Positions 10,865 to 23,109 are shown, numbered from the stretch's first letter. The stretch is 64,000 bases of DNA from Molossus alvarezi (GCA_037176705.1 CM073890.1:97144591-97208590); one strand, 5' to 3'. Numbers and translations are program-made. The notes: a model not told the origin generated them from the letters alone.

Positions 10865-13028
10865 AACACAAAGGAGGAAGTGATTTGCCTCGCCTTATCA
10901 TTAACATCGTAAAATAAATTAGTGAAAAGGCCACAGCACTTAAACTTTATACTCCATCACTGAGAAACAGACACCATTTCTTCCTATCTTCATTGCTCCC
11001 AAAACAATGCTTACTTTAAAAATCCAACCCTCAAAACTGTATTTCTCTGAGAAAGACATTCCCCACATGCATTTTTTGGTAAATGTGGTCCCCCTGAGAG
11101 CATTATGCAGAATTCTATTTGTCTATATTTTACCAATAGTTTCCATTATTGTTCTGGACATTTCAAATTCTTTTGGGGAAGGTAATGCAATACCTCAGAG
11201 GGACTCCAGCTGTGTCAAAGACCTGTCTGCATCCCCAGCTGCTCACTTTCACTATGCCCGTCACACCTCTGGGCCCTCTGGGCGGGCATTTAAGACCAAA
11301 GACCTTACGTGAATTCCACCAAGTTGACAATGCAGTTTTCCTTGAAAAGTCTGAGCAATTAAATTCAAATAATGTCTGAAAATGATATGAAGTAAGTCTT
11401 TCTAGTTAAAATTTGCCCGATGAACAGAAGGCAAAGAAGAATTTCTAATTATAATACTATTTAATCTTAGTCACCTAAAAATGAACAGTTTCTAAATATT
11501 ACCGTAACAATATAGCAAAACAGATTTTTATCATACCCTCATAGTAAAAGGCAAAATCCAGGTAAGGGGGGGGAATGTCTAATAAAAGAAAAAGACATAC
11601 TAAGTATGGCTTTCACATAGTACTAACTGGCATAGAAATACAAGGTGAAATAAAGCACTGTTAATATTATTTTCTCTGGCTCCATGTAAACATACTATAT
11701 TTAAAGATCAATAAATAGTGCAGTTTTTTTAATTATCTTCTGTGGATATAGACTATTTAAATTAACAGTAAGTGGTAAATATTTATAAATCTTTCTTTTT
11801 TGAAAGCTGTCTTGATTTCATGGGAATTTCTCTGTGTATATTAAATACAACATAATCTGTCTTTGTTATTTTGCTTTCTGCTTAAACTATATTAATCTGT
11901 TTACTTGTAAAAGCATGTGAAGACCTTAAGGAAAAAGGATTTTATGTCCAGGAAAAAGAATACTCCAGTTATACTGACACCTACCCTAAAATAGCAAGGT
12001 CTGAGAGGTATAAACGTCAGCCACATTGAGCACATTGTAAACCGGTGTTATCATGGATCCATCTGCCACCTGGGTCATCGTGGGACTTGCTCACACGGGT
12101 GTTCTGCATGAACTTGAGTGGAAGACCAGGGCTGCCTGGCCCACAGTGAGGCGTTTCCTAGCAAATAACAATATTCCCCCTAAGGATGAAACTATGCTTA
12201 CTTTGGGATAAAGAATTTGGTGATCTATAGTTCATCGGCTCCTCTGCTTTAAAAGAACTTGACACGAAATGTTTTAAGAATTTAACATGTATCATCTACT
12301 TAGGTCACAGTTCCTGATACAACATAATTTTAAGTGTTTTTTTTTTTTTCTCTTGCTAATATTCTAAAATATAGTACTTTTAAGCTAAAAGATTTCACAA
12401 GTAGCAACATGATGAACAGGGATAACATCAAAGTTTTAAATAAAAAATTTTTAATGAAAAGGGTTTTTTCAAATCTTATTATATTTTTTAAATGATTTTT
12501 AATATGTCCCATCGCTTTTAATGTTTTCATCTAATCCGTTGTTACATCCTACGGATCCTAAGCCTGTCCCTTTTCCGCCAGCATACACATCCTTTTTCAT
12601 TCCCATCCTTACCCTCATTCAGTCCCTCATCTCTATCTACCGTCTCTGCCTCACTCCATAGGCGCCCTGGTTTTCCTCCGTAACCTGCACTCAGACACCA
12701 CTCCTGTACGGTTGCCTGCCTAGCGAAATGTCTTCTGAGCTTCCCCATGGTGCATCCAACTTCCTACCTGCCCGTCAGTCCCCTCCCCAGTGCAGTCAGC
12801 AGTCTCCCTTTCCCACCTGATTCCTCATTCCTTCCTACCTATGAACCGCCCCCCCACACACACCCGCCCATGCCCTTGCTCTCCATCCTCTTACTTTTGA
12901 CCCATTCTTCCAGTCTCCTCAAATGCTGTGGAAAACATGACTAGAGTATTCCAAAACACGGATGAGTCTCAATGTCCTGTCTGCACCCTACCCAAGTATT
13001 TTCTTTTTTATTTGTTTTTGTTCTTTTA
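10865..13028. other. Unassigned tract with a pyrimidine-rich segment
   Basis: Mostly AT-rich. The segment 12560-12950 is strongly C/T-biased on the plus strand and could be a very old L2 ORF fragment, but I cannot align it with confidence. No gene is seen. Confidence 0.4.
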
Positions 13029-13029
13029 C

Positions 13030-13270
13030 GAACCATCATGAGTTCTAGAACTGGACTACCTTGATTCGGTGCTGTGTGGTGCTACTTTTAGTTAAGTAAT
13101 GCTGGGCAATGAACTTGCCTGTGTCTGTTTCCCCATCTGTGAAACCAAGATATTAATAGTACCCATGTGATTCTGAAGAACACAGGAATTAATTCATAAA
13201 CCTTAATCTGGCACACACAAAGTAGTTCAAAATGTTAGAAATCACTGCCATAGTTCTTATCATCTTCATT
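13030..13270 (+). mobile_element. MIR SINE remnant
   Basis: 'actttagttaagtaatgctgggcaatgaacttgcctgtgtctgtttccccatctgtgaaaccaagatattaatagtaccc' follows sense MIR, including the 'taatagtacc' block. Confidence 0.6.
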
Positions 13271-13489
13271 ATTCTTTATATAGCATTAGAGACAAAACAA
13301 AAAAAAAAGTTTAAAATATGGACATTGAAATAAAGAAAAAATAAATGATTCACAGCTCTACAAACGACAAAAAGTATTGTCTAGTCCTGCTACTTAATCT
13401 TTAAGATAAAAGTCATAAGGCCTATTTTCCAGCTCTAAAAAGATTAGATGAGCTGTTTTGTAAAGAAAGGTATAATAAGTAGAAACTTC

Positions 13490-13600
13490 TATTATTATTA
13501 TTTATATGTTTATAATTTCAGAGATGTAGAAATGAAGGAACAGAAAGAGTAAATGGTTTTTCACAGGCCACATGTCTAGCTGTATCTGGCGTGGTGAAAC
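13490..13600 (-). mobile_element. MIR SINE remnant (antisense)
   Basis: 'attattattatttatatg ... gagatgtagaaatgaaggaacagaaagagtaaatggtttttcacaggccacatgtctagctg' fits antisense MIR ('gatgaggaaactgaggcacagagaggttaa', then 'gcccaaggtcacacagctag'). Confidence 0.5.
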
Positions 13601-13604
13601 AAAA

Positions 13605-15575
13605 TGTATACATTGTGAGGCTGTCTGCGCCCCTTCCCCCACCAAAGTCCATTACTCCTTTTACCATATAGACAAAAGTGCAATATATAAAGATACACTA
13701 ATTAAATGATAATAATATCTATATGTCACCTCCTACATTTATAAAGTGTTGCACTTTTCAAAACCTGTTATCTCCATGTGGTCTTTTTTTGTTCTTCCTG
13801 TATTGCAACAAAGACTGGACTTGCAACACAAATGTAGGTGAGTACAGTATTTATAGGAACTGATTAGCTATTCATAAGCATTTTGAAACTAAAATTTAGT
13901 GACCAGAAATATCAATGGGGGGTCTTTGGTTGGAGAACGCTCAATGTGGCAGATTCAGTCTCATGGCTCACAGTTTTTCCCCACAACCTTTCCCCCACAG
14001 CAGGCCGTAGGCCCTCCTATTTTTTCTGTCACTTACCTTGACTCCCACCACCCACCCGAGACTATCTTTATACTAGGATGAGAGTTATCTATCCCCATAG
14101 AGGGCTGAAAGGTCACAGTAAAGGTAATGCTCTCTTGTAATCAGAAAAGACAGAAACAAATAAAATGGGATATATCATTATTCCATGTAGAGAAAATCAA
14201 GGGTCAAATATAATTTTTTAAACATGAATAATTCTATCAAAGAGATGTGCTAGAATCATTAAAAAAAACAACTAAGAATAATATATAGAAAACTGTGACC
14301 ATGTATTTGGTAAATGTTCCTGCAAGGATACAGATGTAATCCTTACAAAAATGTGGTTTTTTTTATAATATGAAAAATACCAAACACAAATCAATTTCAC
14401 TACTTCAAATCTAAAAATACAAAATGTCTAGAGATATGTAACATCACGTCAACAGCTCTTTTTGAAGCCTCTGCTTTGCAATCAATATTTCTCCACCATT
14501 AGTGAATGTGCTCCATGACTCATCAGAAATGATATACAATGTTCATGGGGATCCTGGTTCCCTCGTGCTCCAAACATGAATGGCAAACACTAATGGCAGC
14601 TATGTCTCAGATAGTGGGCGACAGAGTCAGGATGACAACCAGCCAAAAGGCAACTCTTCTGAGGTTTCCTATAAAATCTGCTTCCCCCCCCCCCCAAAAA
14701 AAAGGAAAACACTACATCCCATATATCTTTGGCATCCTTCAGGGAAATAAAAGTAAGCATACTTTATATAGATAGAAAAGAACTACATGTTTTTTCAGCC
14801 TAACTCTCACTGTGCATGGCAAAATGTACTTCGGTTATGAAAATATCTGAAAGGAATGTTTCCAAGACCTATGCCATTGTGCTCTGTTTACCAGTCAGAT
14901 GATTTTTCAAGAATGTGTTCAAATTTTAAAGATAACGTCTCTGTGTACAGGAACTCTTCAAAGCCCATCACATTACCACAGAAACGTATTTTTCCCTTTT
15001 CAACATTCAAAGCAATGTCCTCTTGCCTACAGATGAAAATTTTTCATCGTCATGAATTCATTAATCTTTCATTAACATTTGGTCAGGAGTTGGTTTGGAT
15101 TTATTTGGTATTTTTATTTCCCAAGGAAGGAAAGTCATAGCAAAGGAAAATACATATTAAGCATTTGAAGGTAATTGTTATTTACTGAAAGCTCTATTCT
15201 AAAATAAATTTTAGTGCCTCCTTTATGTTTGGTAACTTCGGGACAATGATAACTATAGTGTCTCTAAAATGTTCCTAAGTAGCAATCATACTCTATTCTG
15301 GCCTCTGAGAGGTGTTAACACTCATCCCCTAATTATAAGCCTTTTCTGTGTTATTACTACCTCACCATTAAATCTCTAAACTAAATAGTAGTTTTAAGGA
15401 AATAAAAATAGATGTTAGGTGATGTTTCTCAAATTTTGGTTACAATGGGTAAGAACAATGAGGAATTTCTACATATATTAAACTTCTATGGCTTGAAAAA
15501 ACACAAGTTTATTTTATTTTGTTTTGCCCTACAAACTCTTTAGGCTTTCTCCCCGAATACTGTTTCAGGCTTTAC
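13605..15575. other. Unassigned AT-rich tract
   Basis: No gene or clear repeat. Contains a pure run of 12 C at 14684-14695 immediately followed by A8. Confidence 0.5.
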
Positions 15576-15579
15576 TCTA

Positions 15580-15930
15580 GAACAGTCCTGTCTAACAGAA
15601 ATGCAATGCAAGGCACAATAGTCATTTTAAGTTTTCTAATAGCCACATTTAAAATGTAAACAAGCAAACAAACAAACCAAAAAACCACAGGTGAAATGAT
15701 CTAATAATATATTTTATTGAAACCAATACATCCAAAATATTATCACTGCAACATATTTATAATCCATATGAAAATATTAATCAGATGTTTTACATTCCTC
15801 CCTTCGTACAAAGTTTTCAAAATCCAGTATATATTTTACACTTAGAGTAAATCTCAATCCAGACCAGCCAAATGTCAAGTGCTTCACAGCCACATGTGGC
15901 TGGTGGCTACTATACTGGACGGCACATTCG
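15580..15930. mobile_element. Non-autonomous hAT-Charlie element (MER5/MER58-like)
   Basis: The left end CAGTCCTGTCTAACAGAAAT and the right end (complement GTGCCGTCCAGTATAG) are imperfect inverted repeats of the CAG.CCTGTCCAATAGAA type. Inside are 'aatatattttatt ... ccaatacatccaaaatattatcac' and 'gccacatgtggctggtggctac'. A second diverged member lies at 49485-49785. Confidence 0.65.
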
Positions 15931-15934
15931 AGAT

Positions 15935-18195
15935 TTCCAAAAATATGAAGCTTTGGGGCCCAACAGGCCACACACTTCAAAATCTTCCTGTGAAACATCT
16001 TCTATGATCGGTATTGCTATTAGGGTTTTACACTGAGCCAAACATTTAAGTAAATGCATTTCATTTCCTTCTTCCCCTTCCCGGACCCACGAATCTACTG
16101 CCCACTCTGATGCCTTTTCCTTCAAGTATAGGAAACCCTAGTTACCTATTCTTCTCGGCTTCTTCCAAGCAAGACCTAAGATGTAATCTCACCTGAGCAT
16201 CTTCTAACAGCAGAAAGCAGAAGGTACAGCAAAGCTATTCTGTTTCCATAAATAGATACATCCAATACTGGCCTAATGTATGGTGACAATGATAAATGCA
16301 AGGGCGGTTTTTTTTTTTGCTTACAATGAAGATAGGAAATTTTATATAATGCAGTACCCACCCTTTCTCAATGAGAAGCACAGTTTTACCCTTTGTCCCC
16401 ACCCCTACTCCGCCCGGGAGATACCTTGGGATATTCTGTTCCTTTTCTGGAACAGAACCCAGTGTTTCATTTCATAGGAATTCTGTGCCCAGAGGAAGAA
16501 CAGAATGTTGGAATCAAAATTTAATGAATTCAACTTGGAGTCTAAGTTTGCCTCAAATGTGAAAATGTAAACACACGCCATAATATCTCAAACCATAAAG
16601 CATTTTGGACTCTCTCTTGGCCTGGCTGCAGAGGGGCTCACACTTGATTGTGTATCTGCACACAACTGGGTTCTTAGATACACAAGGAAAAAATTAAACT
16701 CGGCACATGTGAAGTTTTCTGAGTCTCTTAGTAATAAGACCTGACTATTATGTCTTAGATGACACTGTAATTACAGACGGATGGATGGATGAACAGGTTT
16801 TCTGGTGCTGACCCAACCTGTTCCCTAGAGCACAAAAGGCCACTTTTGTAGTCCTCGGTGAGGAACCCCCCCCCCCATTAAACAAATAAAACTAAAAACT
16901 ATGTCTACATCTTGTGCGAACTTCGAACAACACACTAATCAAAAAAACGTTCACTCCCATGCAAACACATAATACAGATGCAAACCAGAACACTGGAGGT
17001 TCCCAAAACACAGTTCTGAGCTGTACTTGCCACCAACTTTCATAAAGCAGAGATTACAAGGGACAACGTGCTTTCTCGGACTACAACGTAACTTTATTCA
17101 ATGTCTCTGGTAATAACGACATTCTAAGTTTTGAACGAAATAGTCTTAGGATGAATTTTATGGTGGTTCAACTTTCATTTTAACTTGTCGCAGTGATAAT
17201 ATTTTATCTCAACAAGACAAGGAGACACACCAACGCTCTCAGGAACCCACACAGCGATAACAGGGAGCGTGGATCACTTATGCTAGTTTAGAATAGTTAT
17301 GTGTTAAATACCCCCTGTGTATAAACAGACACTGTGTTCAAGCCCAGGAGGGAGGAACACTGTGTCCACCGGTGTAGTATTTCAAAGCACGTTGCAGAGG
17401 GCCTGCAAATCCAAAGGCATTCATTATGACTTCTCTCTCAGCGTATTAATTTGTTTAAGAAATTCCTCGGACCATGGCAGCGTTTACCTTCCATGTGCTA
17501 TCGCTGTGCCTGGAGCTGGTGGGCACCCAGAGTAAAGGCAGTGGCAGTAACCCTCCGGGCAGCTTCTCACTCAACCCGAATCCTAGGGAAGCCCACTCCA
17601 CGGAAACACACCCCAGAAACGCGGCAGCCGCATATTCTCCGGGCCCGGGAGAGACTTGAGAACACAATTACTCTTCTGGCAACCCCCCTGTAGTTGTAAA
17701 GTGCTGTGTGAGGGCCACGCATAAGCTCCACCATATACCTGCTCGTGTTACAGGCTCTGGAATCAAAGTATTCTCACATGACACATTACTACCAATAACA
17801 GATTCCGGCTCCGTTTGAAAAAAAAAAAAAAAAAAACGGGGGAGGGGGGAACGCTGTACATATTTGTCCTGCTTTTGTCTAAAAGCCTGAACCCAAGTAC
17901 TAACTACTTTCCATTCCTTTCAACCTTTCATGGAAGCAATTCAGCCGACCAACTGCGGCTCCACCCAGAACGGGTCTATACTTACTTTTCTTACAGCTCT
18001 GAGTGACGCACTACAAAACGATGGGGGGCGGGGGAGCCCTCTCATGCAGGGCGTCTTCCGCCCTGTAAACTTGGCAAAAAGGCAAACTGGACTGAAATAC
18101 AGCACTCTCCATATAAGGAAGCCCAGCTAAACATGCCATGCGTAATTTATGGGTAGCAGGCAGGGAATTAACCTTTGCGTGCACATATTTGGCCC
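15935..18195. other. Unassigned tract leading into the CpG island
   Basis: GC content and CpG frequency rise from about 17.4 kb. Contains a pure run of 11 C at 16866-16876 and a run of about 19 A at 17818-17836. Small overlapping open frames at 17450-17690 occur on both strands and look like composition effects. Confidence 0.5.
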
Positions 18196-18339
18196 AGATG
18201 CAAACCGGGCTGGATGGCAGCCCCGGGGACAGGGATGTGGGATCTCTCGGGAGAAACGGTGGCTCCCGTCGGATAGGCTCGCACCTACCCCGACGAAGGT
18301 CATTAAGTTGCAAGTACTCTTGCACGCACCTGTTTATCG

Positions 18340-18383
18340 CCCACCCCACCCCACCCCACCTCACCCCACCTCTCTCTTTCTAG
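18340..18383 (+). other. CCCCA repeat / pyrimidine tract ending in an acceptor-like AG
   Basis: Tandem CCCCA units (18340-18370) run into TCTCTCTTTCTAG|GCTGCC, with AG at 18382-18383. The layout matches a strong 3' splice site, so a plus-strand exon could begin at 18384. The complementary strand holds four or more GGGG blocks separated by T and can form a G-quadruplex. Whether splicing occurs is unknown. Confidence 0.4.
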
Positions 18384-18639
18384 GCTGCCAAGTTGGAAGC
18401 TGGCTGCGCTCTGACAGTGTCCGCAGTGCCCAGGGACGGGCTGCTGAAGCCGGGCTGCAGCTGCAGCCTCCCGCTGCCCCAGCCCTGCGATCGGGGAGGC
18501 GGCCGCGGGGAGCCGGTCCCCGCCGCCGCCAGCCGCAGCCCGGAGCCTCCTCGCACTTCCTCCTCCAGCCCGTCCGGTCCCCCGAGCGTCCAGACAATGC
18601 CGAGCAGCCGAGCAGCGCAGGCAAACTGCGAACATGGAA

Positions 18640-18660
18640 ACTTACCTCTCACATGTTTTT
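18640..18660 (-). other. Consensus 5' splice donor on the minus strand
   Basis: Read on the minus strand, ACATGTGAGAG|GTAAGTTTCC places an exon end at 18646 and the intron GT at 18645-18644. GAG|GTAAGT is near the optimal donor. It lies about 45 bases downstream (minus sense) of the ZNF143-type motif, so a short non-coding first exon ending here is plausible. Not proven without transcript data. Confidence 0.45.
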
Positions 18661-18690
18661 TTCAGAGGCAGCCCGACTGCCGAGCGAGTG

Positions 18691-18708
18691 CCCAAGGCAT
18701 TGTGGGAG
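18691..18708 (-). promoter_or_regulatory. ZNF143/STAF-type binding site
   Basis: The minus strand reads CTCCCACAATGCCTTGGG. It agrees with 17 of 18 positions of the SBS consensus YWCCCRNMATSCMYYRCR; position 17 is G instead of C. Such sites usually sit within about 100 bases of a transcription start in CpG-island promoters. Confidence 0.6.
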
Positions 18709-18952
18709 TCCTGATTCCGAGAGGCCCGCGATTTAAAATTGAACTTGTCAGTGCCCGGTCACGGGAGCATTGTGAGCGCCACAACTCATTCAGCTGCAGT
18801 GAAAAGGCTGTTGCATGTCGCGGTGCAGCCTCTTATCGCCGAGCTCTGTTTCCGCTGCTGCTGCGCGGCCCCTCCCCCGCGCGCCCAGCCCCACCAGGAA
18901 GCCCGGGGCGGACTCGCCCGGCTCCGGAACGCGCGCGGCGCCGGAACAGCGC

Positions 18953-18967
18953 GCGGAAACTTTCCGC
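18953..18967. promoter_or_regulatory. GCGGAAA-C-TTTCCGC inverted repeat
   Basis: A perfect 7-bp inverted repeat around one base in the densest part of the CpG island, flanked by CGCG on both sides. The half-site resembles E2F or NF-kB-like sequences; the actual binding factor is unknown. Confidence 0.35.
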
Positions 18968-19284
18968 CGCGCGCCGTCCCCGGGGCCGCCCGGCCGCCCT
19001 CCGCCCCGCGCAGGCCGCGGCGGGCGGTGGGCGCCCCTCGCGGGTGGGCGCGGGGAGCAGAAGGCAAGCCGAGCCGGCGCTGGCGAGGTGCACCCCGCCG
19101 CCGGCCGGTGGTATCGTCCATCTCCCGCGTTCTACATGCCACCTCCCGGGGTGCCCGCGGGACGCGCTCCTGCGACCTCCGCTCCTTCCGACCAGCTGGG
19201 CGGGCGACCCGGCTCGTTTTCTACTTGAGGCCCGGGGACGGGGCTTTGGAAGGAGGCCGACAAGCTTAGACTGAAGGGGAGACT

Positions 19285-20195
19285 CGGATGTGGATGAAAC
19301 AGCAGGATCTGCTGGGGCTGCCGCCCGAAAAATGCACCACACGGTTTTTGAACCTGGATGGCTCACAGGCGGGAAAAACATCTGCAAGACCGACCGCCAG
19401 TGTGTGTCTGTGTCGAGTGACACGGTGTCCACAGTTTTGGAATTCCTTAGTCAAGCGGATGGTCACACAAGCACCCACACAGGCTAGTTCCCGTCTAGTC
19501 TGTAAATAACATTCGGAAGGTAAAACCCCTCTTTCCCACCCTGCGTTATCCAAAGAAGAGGCCCCTCCCCCTTAAAAAATAAAATATTTTCTGAAATTCT
19601 GGAATATTCCAAGGCAAAAACGTCATAGTGTTGTTGGCACAAAAGAAACCACAGCCCCAAATCATAATTCACTGAGTGTATCATGAGATGTAACTTGGCT
19701 TCACTTTGACAAGAAAGAATCCTGGACTAACGTGATGTGATCAAGTTTTGGAGACTGGTGGGGTAGAATTTTCTTTGAATTTAAGGAATGTTGATAACGT
19801 GTTCAGTGATTCCGATTGAAAACGTTTGTCCCAGGTTTGGACACAATGTGGAACAAGATGGTAGATGTGGTTCCATGTTCTTCCTACAATTTGGTTCACT
19901 TGCGTTAAAGAGGGTGGGGCCAACTTAAGAAGGGGAAGGGAAAAACAGCATGAAATAGGCCCAAGTGCAGAAACACGTCCAGAGGCATTAGTAACAACTT
20001 GAGTTCTTGACCCTTGGCTAGATCTACAAAACACTGACTTAATATTGCATATTGCTCCCTTCTGCAACTAATTAATTAATTAAATGGTGCCCCTTCTCAG
20101 TGTTAATTATTAGAATCTACCCAGTGCACACGCAGTTGAAGCACATTAAAAGACCTTGGCACTTTCTCGGAGAACGTGGAGGGACATTCCCTACC
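19285..20195. other. Unassigned tract downstream of the CpG island
   Basis: CpG frequency drops sharply after about 19290. No gene, SINE or clear repeat seen. Confidence 0.5.
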
Positions 20196-20199
20196 TGCC

Positions 20200-20810
20200 A
20201 AGTAAGAGCTATGAGGACTTCCTTCTAATTCAGCATTTAGTTCAAAAACTAGAATGCCTGCTATGCTAACGATGCAAGAGTGGATAAGAGAGTCCCTGCC
20301 CTCAAGGATAATTCCTCTAATGGGGAAGAGACAAACCCAACAGAGTCCTGAAGGGAGTCAGAAAGGGCTTCCTGGAGGAGTTACTGTAATAGGTACCTTG
20401 AAAGGTGTGCAGAAATTAGCAAAATGAAAAAGGAGTTGAGTCTGAGTCAAGCGGGGAAAAGAGCATGGCAAATACAACACACCTACCTGTCTATTAGAAG
20501 TATGAGTAGGATCAGAGTCAGGGAGTGGCAGGAGAGGAGCTAAGAGGAGGTCTATTTATCCAAGGAGTCTCAACTTTACACTGAAAACTGTGATGAACTA
20601 GAAGAGTTGACACAGCAAGGAGATGTGTGGAGTTTGGACTTGTAGTTCAGAAAGATCCTGTGGCAACAGCTTGAAGGTGACTGGAGTGTGGGGTGGCGGC
20701 CGATGGAAGAGGGCTGGATGGATGTGGACAGACTGGAAAAGTGACTCATGCAGGGAATGGGGAAAGGAGGAGCCCTGGGAGACTTCCAAGTCCCTGGTTT
20801 AGCCTACTGA
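20200..20810 (-). mobile_element. L2 LINE fragment (antisense)
   Basis: 'agagagtccctgccctcaaggataattc ... gaagagacaaac ... gggcttcctggaggagttactgta' and 'aaagatcctgtggcaacagcttgaaggtgactggagtg' follow antisense L2 (GTCCCTGCCCTCATGGAGCT, GGCCTCTCTGAGGAGGTGAC). Confidence 0.6.
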
Positions 20811-20814
20811 ATTG

Positions 20815-22600
20815 TTTGCTACTTGCCTTTTAATGTCTTCCGTCTGCCTCCCATCCTCCTTGCCTCTGACTTCTGAGCAGGTTACCTCTGCTTCTGCTCC
20901 AGGTTGGTGCCCTCCCTGGTTTCCACGTGCCTCTCCTCAGAATGTCCAATAAACAGTCAAGGGCTAATCCCTCTTGTAGGACATTATTTTCCATTGTTCT
21001 CAGACACTTGTGGAGTTTCAAGTTAGTGCTTTGGTGTTTTGTTTTCGTTTTTCTTGTGGGTTAGAAAATTTGCTGTTTGGAACAACATGGTGAAAAATAG
21101 GACTTTGAATCTGTGCATGGTGGAGAGGGGAATTATTTTTCCACTTCAGCACTGGAGGAGGGGGGAAGTTCTGGGAACAAAAGAGAAATTGAAACTGAGA
21201 CAAATTTTCTGCTCCACCGAACAGAATACAAAGGAATACAAGAAAGACCCCTGAATGTTAGAAACAAAATAAACATCCCACTAAATAACAAAGAAGAGGA
21301 AAGAAAATGTTATTTTACATCTGAGGAAGAAAAGGGGATGGCCAAGAAGCTCGTAGAAAACAGTCATCAGCCAAGGACTCAAACATGAGTTAAAGTAAAT
21401 TGTGATATGAACCTTCACTGTCACTCGTTTAGTTTATCATGTGTAATATTATAACATGAATAATGACATTTTAAATTTTGAAACACTGTAGCAAACACCA
21501 AATCATATGTTAAAAATATTAAATCGTGTTGCCAGCTTTTAACTACCAGAGGAATTCTAACCACATTTCAAATTGTGGAAATTACTATAAAATTATTATA
21601 GTAATAAAAAATAAATAGTTCCTCATTTGAAATACCCACTGATACTCTGTGTCAGGAGAGAATTATGGTTTCTCTTATCTCTGTGTAGTTATGGTCCTCA
21701 GGTTGATGAGTGAGTATATCCACAAATATAAAGAAGATCATTTATGTGTAGAGCGGAAAATTATAGAAAACAATTTCAGATGAAATAAAACTACATTTTC
21801 AGATGAAAGAAAGCATGCTCACTGCGGGTTACTGAAATATTTCAGGCCATTCAGGTCTCAAGTATACCAATTAATCCCAATAGAAATGCAGTTAAGAAAT
21901 GTTGTTTGTAGAGATAAAATCAAATCCCTGGTTTACCAATAATGTAGATAAAGGAAATGGTAGCATTTATCTTTTTTACTCCAATGGCAGTCACACCTGT
22001 GTAAGTGTGAGTGTAGGTGTTCTGAATTGTGTCTTTCTTGTCCTACGTACCGCATTTATAGCTCAATAAGCTCTCACTGCCTCCCAAATAGAATTTGCCT
22101 TGTCTGCCTCCCCAAAATATAAATGAAAATATCCCAGGAAGTTATCCTTTTCAAACGTTGAAATGTGAAAGGGTCGTAAATCACTGATCTAGGAATGCTG
22201 TTTTTATTACACCAGAAAAAAATAATCACTGCAAAACAGTGTCAAAACTGAAACCCAAATTCAGGTTTCTTGCTTTCTAGTCCATGGTTAAATATAGATG
22301 TTTAGGAAAAGACACTGTTGCAGGGCAATGAAGAGTTGCAAACACTCTTGTATGGAGAATCATTTTAAATAGATACAATAAGTGCATTTCTGTTAAATTT
22401 CACAGCAGGGGAGGAGGCACACTCTTTTGTAGCCTGGATTCAAATGTGTTCCAAGAATAAATGTACTTGAAAGAATTACATGAATTTAGTTTACTTTCAA
22501 GGACCCTTATATATTTATATATTTTACACACCAAAAAAGTTTTTAAAATTCTACCCTGTGTATGTGGGGCGGGGGTGTAATTTTTATTATATATTGTGTG
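20815..22600. other. Unassigned tract
   Basis: No recognised repeat. An open plus frame of 91 codons at 21113-21388 is E/K/N-rich, has no known domain and no flanking splice signals that I trust. AT content is high after 21400. Confidence 0.45.
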
Positions 22601-22609
22601 TATATATAG

Positions 22610-22912
22610 TACAGACAGTCCTAGATTTATGATGGTTTGACTTTGGATTTACTTTACTGTGGTCAAAAGTGATAGACATTCAGTGGAAAACATACACTGA
22701 ATTTTGAATTTTGCTCTTTTCCTGAGCTAGTGATATGAAGTATGATACTGTTGTGATGCTGGGCAGTCACAGTGTTCTGAGCACATTTAAAGTAAAGTAG
22801 GCTAAGCTATATAGTGTTTGGTAGGTTAGGCGTATTAAATGCATTTTCGACTTAAAATATTTTCGACTTACTATGGGTTTATCAGGAGAGAACCCCATCT
22901 TAAGTCAAGGAG
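22610..22912 (+). mobile_element. TcMar-Tigger non-autonomous element (MER8-like)
   Basis: Starts 'agtcctagatttatgatggtttgactttgg' and ends 'tattttcgacttactatgggtttatcaggagagaaccccatcttaagtcaaggagca'. The ends are imperfect inverted repeats. The internal block 'gttctgagcacatttaaagtaaagtaggctaagctat' is characteristic of this Tigger-derived family. Confidence 0.7.
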
Positions 22913-22983
22913 CATCTATATATTATATCACACAACTGATTGTATACATAGTATATTATGTAATACAATATATTATACATATA

Positions 22984-23109
22984 TTCCATGTAGAAAAAAA
23001 ACAACTGAAAAATATGGCCATTGCCTTACTTGTTCCTAAATGCAAACACATTTTTTTAAAAAACCAATAGAAAGGTTGATTTTCCTCCCTAAATGTGTAC
23101 TCTATCTAT
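22984..23109 (+). repeat. 126-bp local direct repeat, copy A
   Basis: Runs from TTCCATGTAG to CTATCTATA and is nearly 90 percent identical by eye to 25471-25598, in the same orientation 2.5 kb away. Shared core: ATGGCCATTGCCTTACTTGT. Not recognised as a known family. Confidence 0.8.

Larger units (their letters stand above)
18200..19280. promoter_or_regulatory. CpG island, probable gene promoter
   Basis: CpG density is far above the rest of the window: about 13 CpG in the 60 bases from 18901 alone. GC boxes and C-rich runs are frequent. In an otherwise CpG-depleted bat genome such a block usually marks a housekeeping or developmental promoter. A ZNF143-type motif (18691-18708) and a minus-strand donor (18645/18646) suggest transcription toward lower coordinates with a non-coding first exon. 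A plus-strand acceptor at 18383 leaves plus-strand transcription possible too. The long open frames here (up to 293 codons) are rich in R, P, A, G and S, overlap on both strands and are probably compositional. Confidence 0.85.

Noticed and set aside
18393..19274. Open frame of 293 codons (plus) in the CpG island, with others of 195, 199 and 176 codons on both strands
   Set aside because: Composition is R/P/A/G/S-rich, frames overlap on both strands, and no domain is recognisable. GC-rich DNA has few stop codons, so long chance frames are expected.
21113..21388. 91-codon plus frame rich in E, K and N
   Set aside because: No domain, no flanking splice or Kozak evidence, and AT-rich surroundings.
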